Source: Ichthyophis bannanicus (lineage: Eukaryota > Chordata > Amphibia > Gymnophiona > Ichthyophiidae). Taken from it: 64,000 nucleotides of DNA. The first letter of the stretch is position 1, and every line of letters begins with the position of its first letter. The DNA is taken from contig CM066037.1 in assembly GCA_033557465.1 (NCBI GenBank), forward strand, positions 203,235,156 through 203,299,155. Reading direction: 5' to 3'. Positions 30,360-40,794 of the stretch are shown piece by piece. The notes below the pieces were generated by a model. The model had not been told where the DNA came from and ran no database searches. It saw only the letters and a program-made list of their open reading frames with translations. A program made the translations under genes and the position numbers.

Positions 30360-32216
30360 ATGGGAGGGGCGGAGTCTACTAGGAACACTCCATTAGAATG
30401 TATGATCAAACATTTTAGTAAAGGATATTCAGGAGATTATGGAGTAAAACTGACTGCCTCACGATTACAGCTTTTGTGCACTAGGGAGTGGCCTGTCATA
30501 GACCCTATGTGGCCCCGAAATGGCACATTTAACCTAGGAATTATTCAGTCAGTTCATCGGAAGGTGCGAGCAGCGCACCCCGATCAGTATCCTTATATAG
30601 ATTCTTGGTTAGGTATTTGTGAAGATCCACCCCCTTGGGCAAAGCGCTGTTATGAAGAACAGTTCAGAATAATGTTAGCATTAACAGACCAGACCCAGAA
30701 AACAGGGCCAGCTAAGAAACCTAGCCAGAAACCTGTTCTCGCAGATCCTGAGTCCCCGGGAGCTATAGTTAGGCAGTCCCGAACCCAGCACCCAGTAAGA
30801 GTACCACCGCGCCCCGGGGCAGGCCCCCGGGACGGGGAGAGTCCACCCCCTCACCCGCCAGAAGATCAGCAGCCAGATGAAGAGTCCAGCAAAGGTGCCG
30901 ATCAATCGGAGACAGAGACTGAGGATAAGCTGGAGTCAGAACAGGAAGATGAAGACGTATCTTCCCTGACAGAGACAGAAAGTGAAAAATCAGTTGTCAG
31001 TGCTAGTTCATCAGCTGCAAGCGAGGCTCCCCAGACTAGGCGAGTCTCGAAGCTGAAAGCCCCCACCCAGATATCGAAAGCCACTACTAAGAAGACAAAA
31101 GCCATCCCGAAAGTAATAGCCCCCTTGAGACAAGTCCCAGGACTGCCCGTGCAGGATGAGCATGATCAGATAGTAGCGGGACCCTTAAGTTTAGTATATG
31201 TGCCCTTCTCCACTGCGGATTTGATAAACTGGAAGATACATTATGCTTCCTACACAAATAAGCCCCAAGAGTTAACAGAATTAATGCATACGATCATGGA
31301 AACTCACCAGCCCACTTGGGCAGATTGTCGTCAGCTCCTGTCTACTTTATTTACTACGGAGGAGCGGATACAAATTAAGCGAGCTGCTATCGACTGGATG
31401 GCAGACAATCCCTTGGTAGAGAGAGAGGAGGCAGGCATAGACAATCGCGAAGCAGCACAGAAAGAATTCCCTAACGAAGACCCCAAATGGGATCCAAATA
31501 CTGAAGTAGGATCCAGAGCCTTATCCCGGTTTCGCCAAGGCCTCATGCAAGGTCTGAAAAGGGGGGGTCAGAAAGCTATGAATCTTTCTAAAGTGACCGA
31601 AGTTAATCAGGGCATAGATGAGAGCCCAGCAGTATTCTATGAGAGATTGACTGAAGCATATAGGATGTATACTCCCTATGATCCAGATGCCCCAGGAAGC
31701 CTATGCATGGTAAATTCTGCTTTTGTGAATCAGTCGCAACCAGATATCAGACGTAAGTTACAGAAACTAGAAGGGTTTGCGGGCATGAATGCAACGCAGT
31801 TACTGGAAGTCGCCCATAAAGTGTATGTGAATCGTGATAATGAAAGACAGAAAGAAAGTGATCGACGGATGAAGAAGAAAGCGGATTTTTTGGCTGCGGC
31901 CATAGTGGAACAGAAAAGGGGAGGTGTCCCTAATCGAAGGAGCAGAGGAAGAGGGTGGGGCCGAGGAGATAGCCGGCCCCCATTAGGCGCGAACCAATGC
32001 GCTTATTGTAGAGAGGAAGGACATTGGAGAAGTGCATGCCCGCAACTCGAAGAAGCCTCTCAGGATGAAGGGGAACACGCCCCTTGGAGAGAAAGAGGGA
32101 GAGGCCGACCCCAGAATCGTAGAGGAACCAATCGAGAACAATCACAACGTGAACGCACGGAAGCCATCCAGGGAGTGGCAGCGGCCACAGCCTATGATCT
32201 GGATGAAGCAGATTAG
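30360..32216 (+). CDS. gag: Retroviral Gag polyprotein, intact (618 aa)
   Basis: Start chosen at the ATG at 30360 (context GAAATGG), giving Met-Gly-Gly, an N-myristoylation signal; a frame-extended ATG at 30336 would bury it. Order: matrix (about 1-110, with WPRNGTF and DPPPWAK), a Pro-rich then acidic linker (about 115-235, Glu/Ser-rich), capsid (about 265-520), with the major homology region at about 417-436 (QGIDESPAVFYERL), a basic Arg-rich stretch, and nucleocapsid with one CCHC knuckle at 547-560 (CAYCREEGHWRSAC). I see no PTAP and no clear PPxY late motif. Ends in UAG at 32214-32216; pro-pol continues in the same frame, so read-through is the expected pol route. Gag builds the particle and packages RNA. 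Confidence 0.92.
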   Translation: MGGAESTRNTPLECMIKHFSKGYSGDYGVKLTASRLQLLCTREWPVIDPMWPRNGTFNLGIIQSVHRKVRAAHPDQYPYIDSWLGICEDPPPWAKRCYEEQFRIMLALTDQTQKTGPAKKPSQKPVLADPESPGAIVRQSRTQHPVRVPPRPGAGPRDGESPPPHPPEDQQPDEESSKGADQSETETEDKLESEQEDEDVSSLTETESEKSVVSASSSAASEAPQTRRVSKLKAPTQISKATTKKTKAIPKVIAPLRQVPGLPVQDEHDQIVAGPLSLVYVPFSTADLINWKIHYASYTNKPQELTELMHTIMETHQPTWADCRQLLSTLFTTEERIQIKRAAIDWMADNPLVEREEAGIDNREAAQKEFPNEDPKWDPNTEVGSRALSRFRQGLMQGLKRGGQKAMNLSKVTEVNQGIDESPAVFYERLTEAYRMYTPYDPDAPGSLCMVNSAFVNQSQPDIRRKLQKLEGFAGMNATQLLEVAHKVYVNRDNERQKESDRRMKKKADFLAAAIVEQKRGGVPNRRSRGRGWGRGDSRPPLGANQCAYCREEGHWRSACPQLEEASQDEGEHAPWRERGRGRPQNRRGTNREQSQRERTEAIQGVAAATAYDLDEAD

Positions 32217-32498
32217 GACAGACCGGGCTCCGAATTCGCATTAGGTCTCCAGGAGCCTATGGTCAGTATACAAATAGGAGACCAATTTATGGACTTTATG
32301 GTTGATACTGGAGCAGAACATTCTGTAGTAGATAAACAAATAGCTCCTTTTTCTACAAGAGCAGTTACCATCGTGGGAGCAACTGGAGCAAAAGCCACAA
32401 AGCCTTTTCTTCAAAATCGCATATGTAATTTAGGAGGACAGCAAATAACGCACCAATTCCTTTACATGCCTGAGTGCCCAGTGCCATTGCTGGGATGA
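32217..32498 (+). pseudogene. pro: Retroviral protease, ends at an in-frame TGA
   Basis: Continues in the gag frame after UAG 32214. A retropepsin with DTGAEHS at about 32304 (catalytic Asp), a flap region (IVGATGA) and the C-terminal LLG just before a TGA at 32496-32498. The stop is where the family normally has a residue after LLG; a C-to-T change at a CpG would explain it. The frame continues into RT without a shift. Confidence 0.85.
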
Positions 32499-33782
32499 GA
32501 TATGCTAGCCAAGCTGCAGGCCCAAATATCCTTTACTGAGAAAGGAGAAATGCAAATGACAGTGAATTCCCAGTCAAAACCTGCTGGACTAATGGTGCTA
32601 ACTGTTCCTCGAGAAGAAGAATGGAGATATTATAGTACTGAGCCAGTTATTGATACTTATTTTGAACCTACATTGAAAAGCATTGATGCCCCTCCTGGAG
32701 TATGGGCAGAAGGCAATCCACCAGGCCTAGCCAAACACATAGCTCCAATAATTGTGAATCTCAAGCCTAGTGCACAGCCAGTACATGTCAAGCAATATCC
32801 ACTCCCAAGAGCAGCAATAGAGGGCATTCACCGCCACTTGTTAAGGCTACTGGAATATGGCCTACTCAAAGTTTGTCAGTCCCCATGGAACACACCTCTC
32901 CTGCCAGTGAAGAAACCTGGGACAGGTGATTACCGCCCAGTGCAAGATCTCAGGAGAGTCAATGAAGCAGTTGAGACCATACATCCAGTTGTGCCAAATC
33001 CCTACACACTCCTAGGATTAATTCCTGCCGAAGCTACTCATTTTACTGTCCTGGATTTGAAAGATGCATTCTTTTGCATAAGATTAGCCCCAATTAGCCA
33101 ATTGCTGTTTGCTTTTGAATGGCAGGACCCTGTCTCAGGGAGGCGGGGCCAACTCACTTGGACACGATTACCTCAAGGATTTAAGAATTCACCAACCATT
33201 TTCAGTGCTGCACTAAACCAGGATCTCTCAAGTTCTCCAGTGGCCCCCGAAAAAAGAGTACTCCTCCAATACGTAGATGATCTACTGTTAGCCGCCACAT
33301 CTGAAAGTGAATGTATACAAGCCACTACGGATCTCTTGCAACTATTAGATGAAGCTGGATATAAAGTTTCCAGAGCAAAAGCACAGCTATGTCAAAAGGA
33401 AGTAAAATATTTGGGCTTTCATCTGACCAAAGGAAGCCGACAATTAGGACGCGAGAGAAAAGAGGCTGTGTGCAGTATCCCAACCCCAACTACCAGGAAG
33501 CAAGTCAGAGCCTTTCTGGGAGCAGCAGGATACTGCCGGATATGGATACCCAACTTTGCCCAGATTGCCAAACCACTATATGAAGCCACCAAGGGAGAAG
33601 AAAAATCACCACTGGAATGGGGACTTGAGCAAGATACAGCGTTCAAAACCCTGAAGGAAGAGTTGATGTCGTCACCAGCACTCGGGTTGCCAGATGTCCA
33701 CAAGCCTTTCCATCTATTCGTGCACGAGATGCACGGAAATGCCTTAGGCATGTTGACTCAGAAACTGGGACACTGGGAATGA
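32499..33782 (+). pseudogene. pol: Retroviral reverse transcriptase domain
   Basis: 427 open codons: fingers with KQYPLPRAAIEGI, TPLLPVKKPG and YRPVQDLRRVN; palm with FTVLDLKDAFFCIRLAP (first catalytic Asp), WTRLPQGFKNSP and LLQYVDDLLLA (YVDD at 33270-33281); thumb and connection to about 33780. It copies the genome into DNA. A TGA at 33780-33782 interrupts the connection; the same frame then runs on into RNase H. Both this stop and the protease stop fit C-to-T change at a CpG. Confidence 0.92.
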
Positions 33783-34781
33783 CCTGTAGCATACCTATCG
33801 AAACAATTGGACACTGTGGCCAAAGGATGGCCACCATGTTTGAGAGCTGTTGCAGCTACAGCATTACTAGTGAGTGAAGCAGACAAACTCACATTAGGAC
33901 AGAATCTACGTGTTACTGTACCACATGCGGTACTTGCCCTTATGGAACAAAAAGCAAATCATTGGCTCACCAATTCTCGAATGCTGAAATACCAAAGTAT
34001 GCTATGTGAAAATCCACAAATACAACTAGAAGTGAGCCATGCCTTGAACCCAGCTACCCTGATACCAATCAGCGAGGACCCCCCAGAGCACGATTGTATA
34101 GAAGTCATGGATACTGTATTTTCGAGCCGACCTGACCTAACTGATGTGCCCCTAGAAGATCCTGACCGGACTTCTTTTGTAGATGGAAGTAGTCTTATTA
34201 TTGATGGACGACGTTGTGCCGGGTATGCAGTAGTTACCCGGGATGAAGTCATCGAATCATCAGCCCTTGCATCAGGTACATCAGCACAGAAAGCAGAATT
34301 GATAGCACTCACCAGAGCACTAGTATTGGGTGCGGGACTTCTGTTGAATGTATACACAGATTCGAAATATGCCTTCACCACTCTGCACGCACATGGAGCT
34401 CTTTATAAAGAACGAGGGCTCATCACCTCAGGAGGCAAATCAATTAAATATGGCCCAGAAATATTGATGTTATTAGACGCAGTATGGACCCCGACGCGTG
34501 TGGCTGTCATACACTGTCGAGGACACCAAGCGGGAAAAGGAGAGGTTGCCCAAGGAAATAGATTTGCTGATGCTTCAGCACGTAAAGCAGCCATGACAGG
34601 CCAGATTTCACCACAAGCCATGCCAAAACAATCAGCATTGTTTCCAGTACCCCTTAATTTATGGACGCCACGATATACCACCAAAGAATTGGACTACTAT
34701 TGTAACAAAGAAGAGGGAGTACTAAAAGATGGATGGATTGAACTGCCACCTCCCGAGGGCAGTCAACCCCAGGACGAATAG
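33783..34781 (+). pseudogene. pol: Connection and RNase H domain
   Basis: Same frame as RT after the TGA. The RNase H core shows TSFVDGSS (Asp at about 34182), AELIALTRAL (Glu), VYTDSKYAF (Asp) and GNRFADASARKA (Asp), the four expected metal-binding acids. HCRGHQAG matches the His loop. The frame ends in TAG at 34779-34781, because the reading frame changes near the C run at 34767-34770. Integrase follows in another frame. Confidence 0.88.
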
Positions 34782-35857
34782 TGATCCCTGAAACATTGGG
34801 ACCAGCCTTTGTTAAAGCTTTTCATCAAGCCACACATTATGGGAAAAGTGCTATGGAAAAAGCACTGAAACCATATTTTTGTATCACCCTATTGGGAGCC
34901 TTGTCAGCCTCTGTGGCTCGCCAATGTCTAATTTGTGCCAATAACAATGCCAAACAGGGCCCCACGCCACCACCACGAGTTCAGTCAGGAGGTGTGACCC
35001 CCATGCATCACCTACAAATAGATTTTACTGAAATGCCAAAAGCTAATGGATATCGCTACTTGTTAGTATTAGTCTGTACCTTCTCTGGGTGGGTGGAAGC
35101 TTTCCCCACCAGAACTGAAAAAGCCCGAGAAGTAACTAAAGCTTTGCTAAGAGAGATTATCCCCAGATTTGGAATTCCAGCAGTAATAGGGTCAGACAAT
35201 GGACCCTCCTTTGTATCTTAAATTACCCAGCAGTTAGCAAGTGCCCTACAGATACAGTGGAAGTTACACACTGCATACAGATCCCAAAGTTCAGGGAAAG
35301 TTCTATTCATTCGCTCAACTTTGAAATCTCAGATGTCTAAGCTATGTCAGGAGACCCACCTGAAGTGGCCCCAGGTTCTCCCAATAGCCTTACTTAGAAT
35401 ACGCTCAGCTCCTGTAAAATCATCAGGATTTTCCCCTTTTGAAGTTGTGTATGGTAAACCCCCACCAATAGTACAGGGTGTTAAAGGTAAGTTGCCACAG
35501 ATTGGTTCAGAGATAACCAGAGAAGAACTCCTAGCTCTTAGTTCTGTTCTGCAGACTCTCCACACGTGGATACAGGACCAGTTGCCTATCAATTTGACGG
35601 AACCACTGCATCCCTACAAGCCTGGTACCTCGGTGTGGATCAAAGATTGGAAGAAGACACCGTTGGAACCTCATTGGAAGGGACCATACACCGTCATCCT
35701 GCCTACCCCAACTGCAGTAAAGGTAGCAGAAATCGATTCCTGGATTCATCACAGCAGAGTCAAGCCAGCAGCAGTTCCAGATCAGGACCAGTGGACAGCG
35801 GAGCCACATCCTGACGTCCCTTTGCGTCTTACCCTACGGAGGCAGCCAGCAGCCTAG
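34782..35857 (+). pseudogene. pol: Retroviral integrase, frameshifted and catalytically altered
   Basis: Zinc domain: HQATH and CLIC (about 34820-34940). Core: LQIDFTEMP with the first Asp at 35021, and GSDNGPSF with the second Asp at 35195. A TAA at 35219-35221 then interrupts. At 35303-35305, 36 codons after the second Asp (DD35E spacing), the codon is CTA (Leu), so the catalytic Glu is lost. The C-terminal domain (WKGPYTVILPTPTAVKV) runs to TAG at 35855. The enzyme cannot be active from this copy. Confidence 0.9.
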
Positions 35858-36156
35858 ATCTCATTGGGGACACTTATGAACTACAGTGCCCTACAGCAGC
35901 CAAGTCTTTCGAAGAGGATTGCTGTTCCCAATACAGCAAAGACATTTGTTTTCTTCATCGACCAACTATGCCTTTATAGACTTTCATCAGACCAACTACA
36001 TTTGGTAAGTTGGCATCATAACGAGACTTTTGAGGATCTTCAATCAACATTGACACCCGTTGAATTGCTTCATTAGCAAACGGGTCAGCATTGCGCCGAG
36101 AGGAAGACGACGTGGTCAAGATTTTCCAGCGGAGATCCAGAAGAACTACAATCAAC
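35858..36156 (+). other. pol-env interval
   Basis: About 300 bp without a clear gene. An ATG at 36091 lies in frame with the Env signal peptide and would add 22 hydrophilic residues. A splice acceptor for env mRNA is expected here or in late pol; I could not pick one securely. Confidence 0.45.
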
Positions 36157-37595
36157 ATGCATCTTTGTTTTTATCTTGCTTTGGCTGCTTACCTGGGGAA
36201 TTTTGAACTGGTACATGCTTTACCCCCATGTACTGCCTGTGTTACTACCACTCGGACTGGAATGAAAGTGACTCAGACTTTGCTTTATCATTCTTACTAT
36301 ACCTGTACTGGTACAGTAAGTCGGTGTATTTATAACACCACTGAACTGAATGTTTGTACAAAAGGTAATCTAAGGTTTGTTTCAACCCACATCAGAACCC
36401 ATCGTATTATACTTTAGAAATAAGATGGAATGATGCGGATGGAGCGTTACTAAATGCTACACTCCCACTAACTGATCCCACACAGCCTGCTGTTTTGTAT
36501 TTTGATGCCTGTGATGCCATTAATAGAGATAGTCGTTCAAAGTGTGCCAATTGGGAAAAAGCTTATGCTAATGATGGTAAATATATGTGTCCAGAAGGAG
36601 CAATTGGGTGGGGGGCGTGTATAAGTAAACGAGGTGTCGCAGACATATATAGCACGGCACCAGTTAAAGACTATTATTGCCCAAGATGGGAATGCGTGCT
36701 CTATGCTACATGGGAAACTGGCACAATAGCACATACTAAAGATAATCGAATGGCTACTTTAACTAAGCCATATGTGAAGGATCCTAAGAATTGTAAGAAA
36801 GGTGCTTGTAATCCATTAGAATTGTCCATAGCCAATCCCAGTGTATGGAAACAAGGCTATAAATTCGGATTACGCATTGCAGGTTCTGGATCAGATCCAG
36901 GAACCATTGTGTATATTAGACTGAATACCCAAGCCCATCGATCATCAAAGTACCATATACATAACACTTTCTATGAAACCATGCATGTAAACAAGTTTGA
37001 TATCCCTCACCCCTCCCAGAATTTATTCCTAGAGTTGGTCGGAGCTGTGGTATCCAGCCTCCGTATCACAGACTGCTATTTCTGTGGTGGGACCAAAATG
37101 GGTGATCAATGGCCTTGGGAGGCCCAAGAATTGAATTACTCAGTAATCTACAATCAGACAGAGCTACACAAGACTACCAACGAATGGGTATTAGCACACC
37201 CAATAGTTGGGCAATTGTGTTACGCTAGAACTGGACCCCAATTTACCTCTAAGGTAGGACAGCTTGTCTGTCTTAGCCAGAAGTACTACAATGATACCAC
37301 AAAACGGACATCTTGGTGGTCAGGAGTTAATGAACCGGAGTCCACCAATCCATTAGCTAGGTTCCCCGAGCTTGCCCCTTTATGGACTAACCTAAACCGA
37401 CATCATAGCTGGCAAGCCCCACCTGGCCTATATTGGATTTGCGGAACCCGAGCATATGCCAAACTCCCTATCCACTGGGGAGGAGCGTGTGTCTTAGGAA
37501 CTATTCGACCCTCTTTCTTTCTGTTGCCCACAGAACATGGTGAACAACTAGGATATCCAGTTTATTCAAAAAGACAAAGGAGAGCAGCCTTATAG
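36157..37595 (+). pseudogene. env: Envelope surface subunit (SU), frameshifted
   Basis: ATG 36157 starts a signal peptide (MHLCFYLALAAYLGNFEL...HA). The frame shifts at about 36367-36380, then continues from about 36369 in the next frame to 37595. The body has many Cys and N-glycosylation sites (for example NYS, NQT, NDT). A CYFC motif at 37074-37085 followed by GG matches the CxxC disulfide-exchange motif of gamma-type SU. A furin-like site (KRQRR) lies at 37569-37583, and a TAG at 37593 stops the frame just after it. The receptor is unknown. Confidence 0.85.
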
Positions 37596-38234
37596 ATAGG
37601 CAAGTGGGAGAAATGGGATGGTGAAGATTGGCCACCAGAGTGAATTATTGCCTATTATGGACCTGCCACTTGGGAGCAAGATGGCATGTGGGGATATCGT
37701 ACCCCAATTTATATGTTGAATAGAATTATATGCTTGCAAGCAGTAGTTGAACTTATCACTAATGAAACTAGCCAAGCACTCACACTTTTAGCGAGACAAA
37801 GCACACAAATGCGCACTGCAATTTATCAAAATCGCCTAGCCTTAGATTACTTATTAGCTGCTGAAGGAGGAGTCTGTGGTAAGCTGAATCTCACAAATTG
37901 TTGTTTAAAGATAGATGATAAGGGCCAGGTTGTTGATGAAATTGCTGAACACATGCGGAAGCAAACTTATGTGCCAGTACAGACCTGGCATAGTCTTCAG
38001 ATACCCAATTGGTTTGCATCTATCTTTTCTGGCTTAGGAGGATTCACTACTTTTGCTATGATAATACTAGTCTTTCTAGCTTTGTTTTTTATGTTACCAT
38101 GTATAATCCCATGTTGTATGCGTTCTATTAACAGTGTTATTGAGAACACAGTAGAGCGGAAAACCGCAACTAAGATTTTAGCCTTATGGCACCCTAATCC
38201 TATTGCTCATGGTCAAAACCCGACACCAGTATAA
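37596..38234 (+). pseudogene. env: Envelope transmembrane subunit (TM), with a stop near its start
   Basis: Same frame as SU after the TAG at 37593; a TGA at 37641-37643 adds a second break. From 37644 the frame is open to 38234. It includes a heptad-repeat helix, [17 protein letters not shown] in the position of the immunosuppressive-type segment, then Cys...CysCys at 37875-37904 with seven residues between (CX7CC, one longer than the usual CX6CC of gamma-type Env). A membrane span (about 38040-38100, [13 protein letters not shown]) and a Cys-rich short tail follow. Confidence 0.85.
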
Positions 38235-38283
38235 TTGAGTGATTTAACTCTCACACCTTATTAGTAATAGGGTGAGATTAATC

Positions 38284-38294
38284 AAAGGGGGGAA
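38284..38294 (+). promoter_or_regulatory. Polypurine tract of the provirus
   Basis: AAAGGGGGGAA directly abuts the 3' LTR at 38295; primer for plus-strand DNA synthesis. Confidence 0.9.
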
Positions 38295-38938
38295 TGTGGT
38301 AGGCGAAGGCTTATGATCCATGAGGTCTGAAATAAGCAGACAGGCCTGAGTAGCTTGACCTGTAAATGAAGCCTGTGGAGAGGCCCAAAGGAATTACACA
38401 TCCCCCAATATGCTGCTACCATAGAATTGAAACTTAACTAAGCATAATCAGGCTTAGCTAAGCAGAATCGAAACTTAGAAAATATAGAAAAATGAGTTTA
38501 ATTGGTAGTGATAAGAGAGCACAGCTTCTATGGAATTAATTAACACTGCTGAAAGAAAAGTTACAGTGCCCCGCTTTCCCACATGTTCTAACTAGCTAAA
38601 TGACCTTGGAAGAGGAAAGTATCTAAGTTGGAAGAACTGACCATTGTAATTGGGACTAGAAGGGGGGTAAGCAGATGCTGAGCCCAGACCAGAGTCCTAA
38701 TTGGATAGCCATATCGGTACCGGGACCAATAGAAGGTGTACGAGGGGTTACCGTGACCAATGAAAAGTTTGCCTATGTCTAGAATGGGAAAGAAAGCTAT
38801 AAAAGTTGTTGTTTCACTAACAGCCATTGCTCAGCCATTTTGAATTTGATTCTGCTTGAGACTTGTGCACAAATAAATGATTTGGACCTTCTGAACAGAC
38901 TCCTGGTATCATTGGTGTGTCTGCGCTCTGCTGCTACA
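38295..38938 (+). repeat. 3' LTR of the provirus (644 bp)
   Basis: Same length and ends as the 5' LTR. AATAAA at 38872-38877. The differences I found are C/T near the 5' end, G/T in the second GGGACCAAT context, A/G shortly after, and T/G and T/C in the last 25 bp. Followed by TTAT (38939-38942). Confidence 0.95.
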
Positions 38939-38942
38939 TTAT

Positions 38943-39164
38943 TAACCTTGGGTTGGTGTTAGACGAGGAAAAATACTGTTTATGCAGACAATATTTTAGT
39001 CTTATTGTCTCTCTCAAGACAGCAAGGAAATTATTATTCTGTATTGAATAAAGTGTTTTTAGTTCTGGACAGCAACCTTGGGTCAGAAGGACTGGGGTTT
39101 CTAGTCCCATAGGTGCTCCTTGTGGCCTTTTGCAAGCCACTTAACCCTCCATTGCCTCAGGTAC
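38943..39164 (+). pseudogene. L2-like LINE, 3' side of the provirus, then a SINE piece
   Basis: Sequence beyond the provirus resumes the L2-like RT: a degraded YADD block in TTATGCAGACAATATTTT at about 38979-38996. From about 39095 to 39160 it runs into an inverted piece of the SINE seen at 7928-8196 (CACTTAACCCTCCATTGCCTC), directly before LTR C. Confidence 0.5.
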
Positions 39165-40507
39165 TGTGATGACGAAGGCAGTTCAGAGGAAATGGACTGG
39201 CAGAAAAGTGAACCCTGTTCCTTTAAAAGTGCTAGCATTCAGGGTTTCCCAGGCAACCAAGAACCTCTGAGTCAGAGCACAGCCAGCATCAAGCCCCGCC
39301 CACTTCAGCACGTCAGGGCTAGAGTGAAGCCTAGCAGCTCCCACGTGTGCTGGGAGAAGGGTGTGGTCCCTAGCAAAGATAAGTTTAAAACTGCTGAGTT
39401 TGAACAGTCAGTTAGCACAGCAGGGGGCACGAGGACTAGCACAGCAGAGAGGGGCTCGAGGACAAGCACGGGCCAAGGCACAAGCACAGCAGAGAGGAAC
39501 ACAGCAGGAAGGAGAACGAGAGGAGCTCAAGGGAATAAGCAAGGAGCTCAAGGAAGCACGAGGAGTGCTGGCCCCAAGAGCAGAGACGAGCTGTGGGATC
39601 TGGGAAGAGCAGGTCCAAGGCAAACACAGCCAAGAGGAAAAGTGCTACAAGGGAAACAAGCGTCTCCAGAGAGAAGGCAGCATGGCTGTGAGCAGGAAGG
39701 AGGGGAGCAACTAAGAGGCCCAGAATTCAGGCAAGTGATTGTTCCAGAATCCCTGCACAGGAGAAAAGGGAAGAAGTTAGTTCCTACTGGAGGGACCAAT
39801 TCAGCTAGCCAGCTAACTGGTAGGAATAGGAGAATAGCTTGTCTGTATTCCCTGACCAAAGGCTCTATGAGGAAATAGAGCAGAAAAAAATATTACTAGA
39901 AAAGTTAAACGAATTGCTGCAGAAGCAGCACAGTAAGCTCTACAGCCAGGTACCCTCTGAAGAGTGTTGTAATGATTCTGTGGAAGAAATGGAAATAGAA
40001 AGCTGCTGTGAAGGTTATGAGAATAGTCCTGAAGAAATACAATGTGCTTATTGTAGGACAAATGAGCTGCAAGTGTGCTGAACCCCACGCACAGCTGAAT
40101 GAGTGAATGTTTAAGATAAGGAAGCTGATTTGAGTGAAAGGTACAGCAGAGAAAATAGTTGGTAGTTTTAACCCAAGCTATTTCTCCTCAATGCTTACAA
40201 CTGAAAGAAAACTCAATGGACATTTTGAAGCTAATTGTGTATGGAAGGAAACTGTGAGGAAACAGTCTTCTGTTGAAAGTAACTTGCCTGTAAGGAAGTT
40301 AGCAGCCTGAGCTTGGTAAGCTAGTTCCGGTGTCCAAGTTAAACATTGCTGAAGCTGACCAACCTATGAATACGTTGTTGTGAACTTTATTCCTTTGTTT
40401 TGGAGAAGTATCCAGTTTTTCTGTTCAGCCCTGTTACTTTTGATGCGAGGTGTAAAACCCAAGAACAAATAAATATTCTCTGTTTCGCCTAACCACTTGT
40501 GGTCACA
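39165..40507 (+). repeat. LTR-like unit C (1343 bp) with internal ORF
   Basis: Begins TGTGATGACGAAGGC and ends GTGGTCACA, close to the ends of LTR families A and B (TGTGATGAAGC...GTGACA). AATAAA occurs near 40468. No partner LTR or primer site is visible; the flanks (GGTAC left, CTACT right) do not form a clear duplication, so I call it a probable solo LTR with moderate confidence. A Ser/Arg/Gln-rich frame fills its first two thirds. Confidence 0.5.
39192..40081 (+). pseudogene. LTR-embedded ORF, family C (frameshifted)
   Basis: From ATG about 39192 (MDWQKSEPCSF) the frame runs to 39878 with a low-complexity Ser/Thr/Arg/Gly-rich middle containing repeated TSTAERG-type units. It changes frame near 39850, then continues to 40081 with a coiled-coil-like stretch (LYEEIEQKKILLEKLNELLQ) and a C-terminal MEIESCC...CAYCRTNELQVC. 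The coiled coil followed by an acidic Met/Cys end resembles the layout of the family A and B LTR ORFs, though identity by eye is low. No known domain. Confidence 0.4.
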
Positions 40508-40794
40508 CTACTTTGCCTGCCAGGATAAGCAAACTACAGCTCCCAGCAGCCTTAGCGGGTAGCCATCTTGGGGAAACTTATTCTAAGGGCAACCAGGCGA
40601 CACTCTCCTGCTGCCTGGCTATACGCCCGGCCAGGAGGGGGCGACAGTACAAAAACATAGATTGAGCCCTTCGGGGACAAAGGAAATATATATACAGTAC
40701 CTGAATGTACACCGCTTTGACTTGTAGAAAAGTGGTATATAAACCTAGTTAAATAAATAAATAAATACATAAAATAAATGGGCACAATTGCTTT
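40508..40794 (+). repeat. Unassigned sequence and a LINE/SINE tail
   Basis: From about 40655 it reads GAGCCCTTCGGGGACAAAGG...AATGTACACCGCTTTGACTTG and ends in a TAAATAAATAAATA tail near 40770, the 3' end of an L2/CR1-type SINE or LINE. The first 140 bp is unassigned. Confidence 0.45.

Larger units (their letters stand above)
28907..38938 (+). mobile_element. Gamma-type endogenous retrovirus, complete proviral structure
   Basis: 10,032 bp: 5' LTR, tRNA-Gly primer site, leader with splice donor and three stem-loops, gag, an in-frame UAG, pro-pol, env, polypurine tract and 3' LTR, flanked by TTAT. The in-frame gag-UAG-pol arrangement, single zinc knuckle in NC, N-terminal Met-Gly in Gag, CxxC in SU and a gamma-type TM point to a gammaretrovirus-like lineage. 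gag is open throughout, while pol and env carry stops, frameshifts and a lost catalytic residue. The LTRs differ at only five positions that I could find. The provirus interrupts an L2-like LINE. Confidence 0.93.

Noticed and set aside
30360..38234. Provirus as a fully competent virus
   Set aside because: Several stops and frameshifts in pol and env and the altered integrase active site rule this out for this copy. Only gag is intact.
39361..39714. 117-codon alternative frame in LTR C
   Set aside because: It overlaps a low-complexity stretch where all three frames stay open. The 39192 frame has the better layout.
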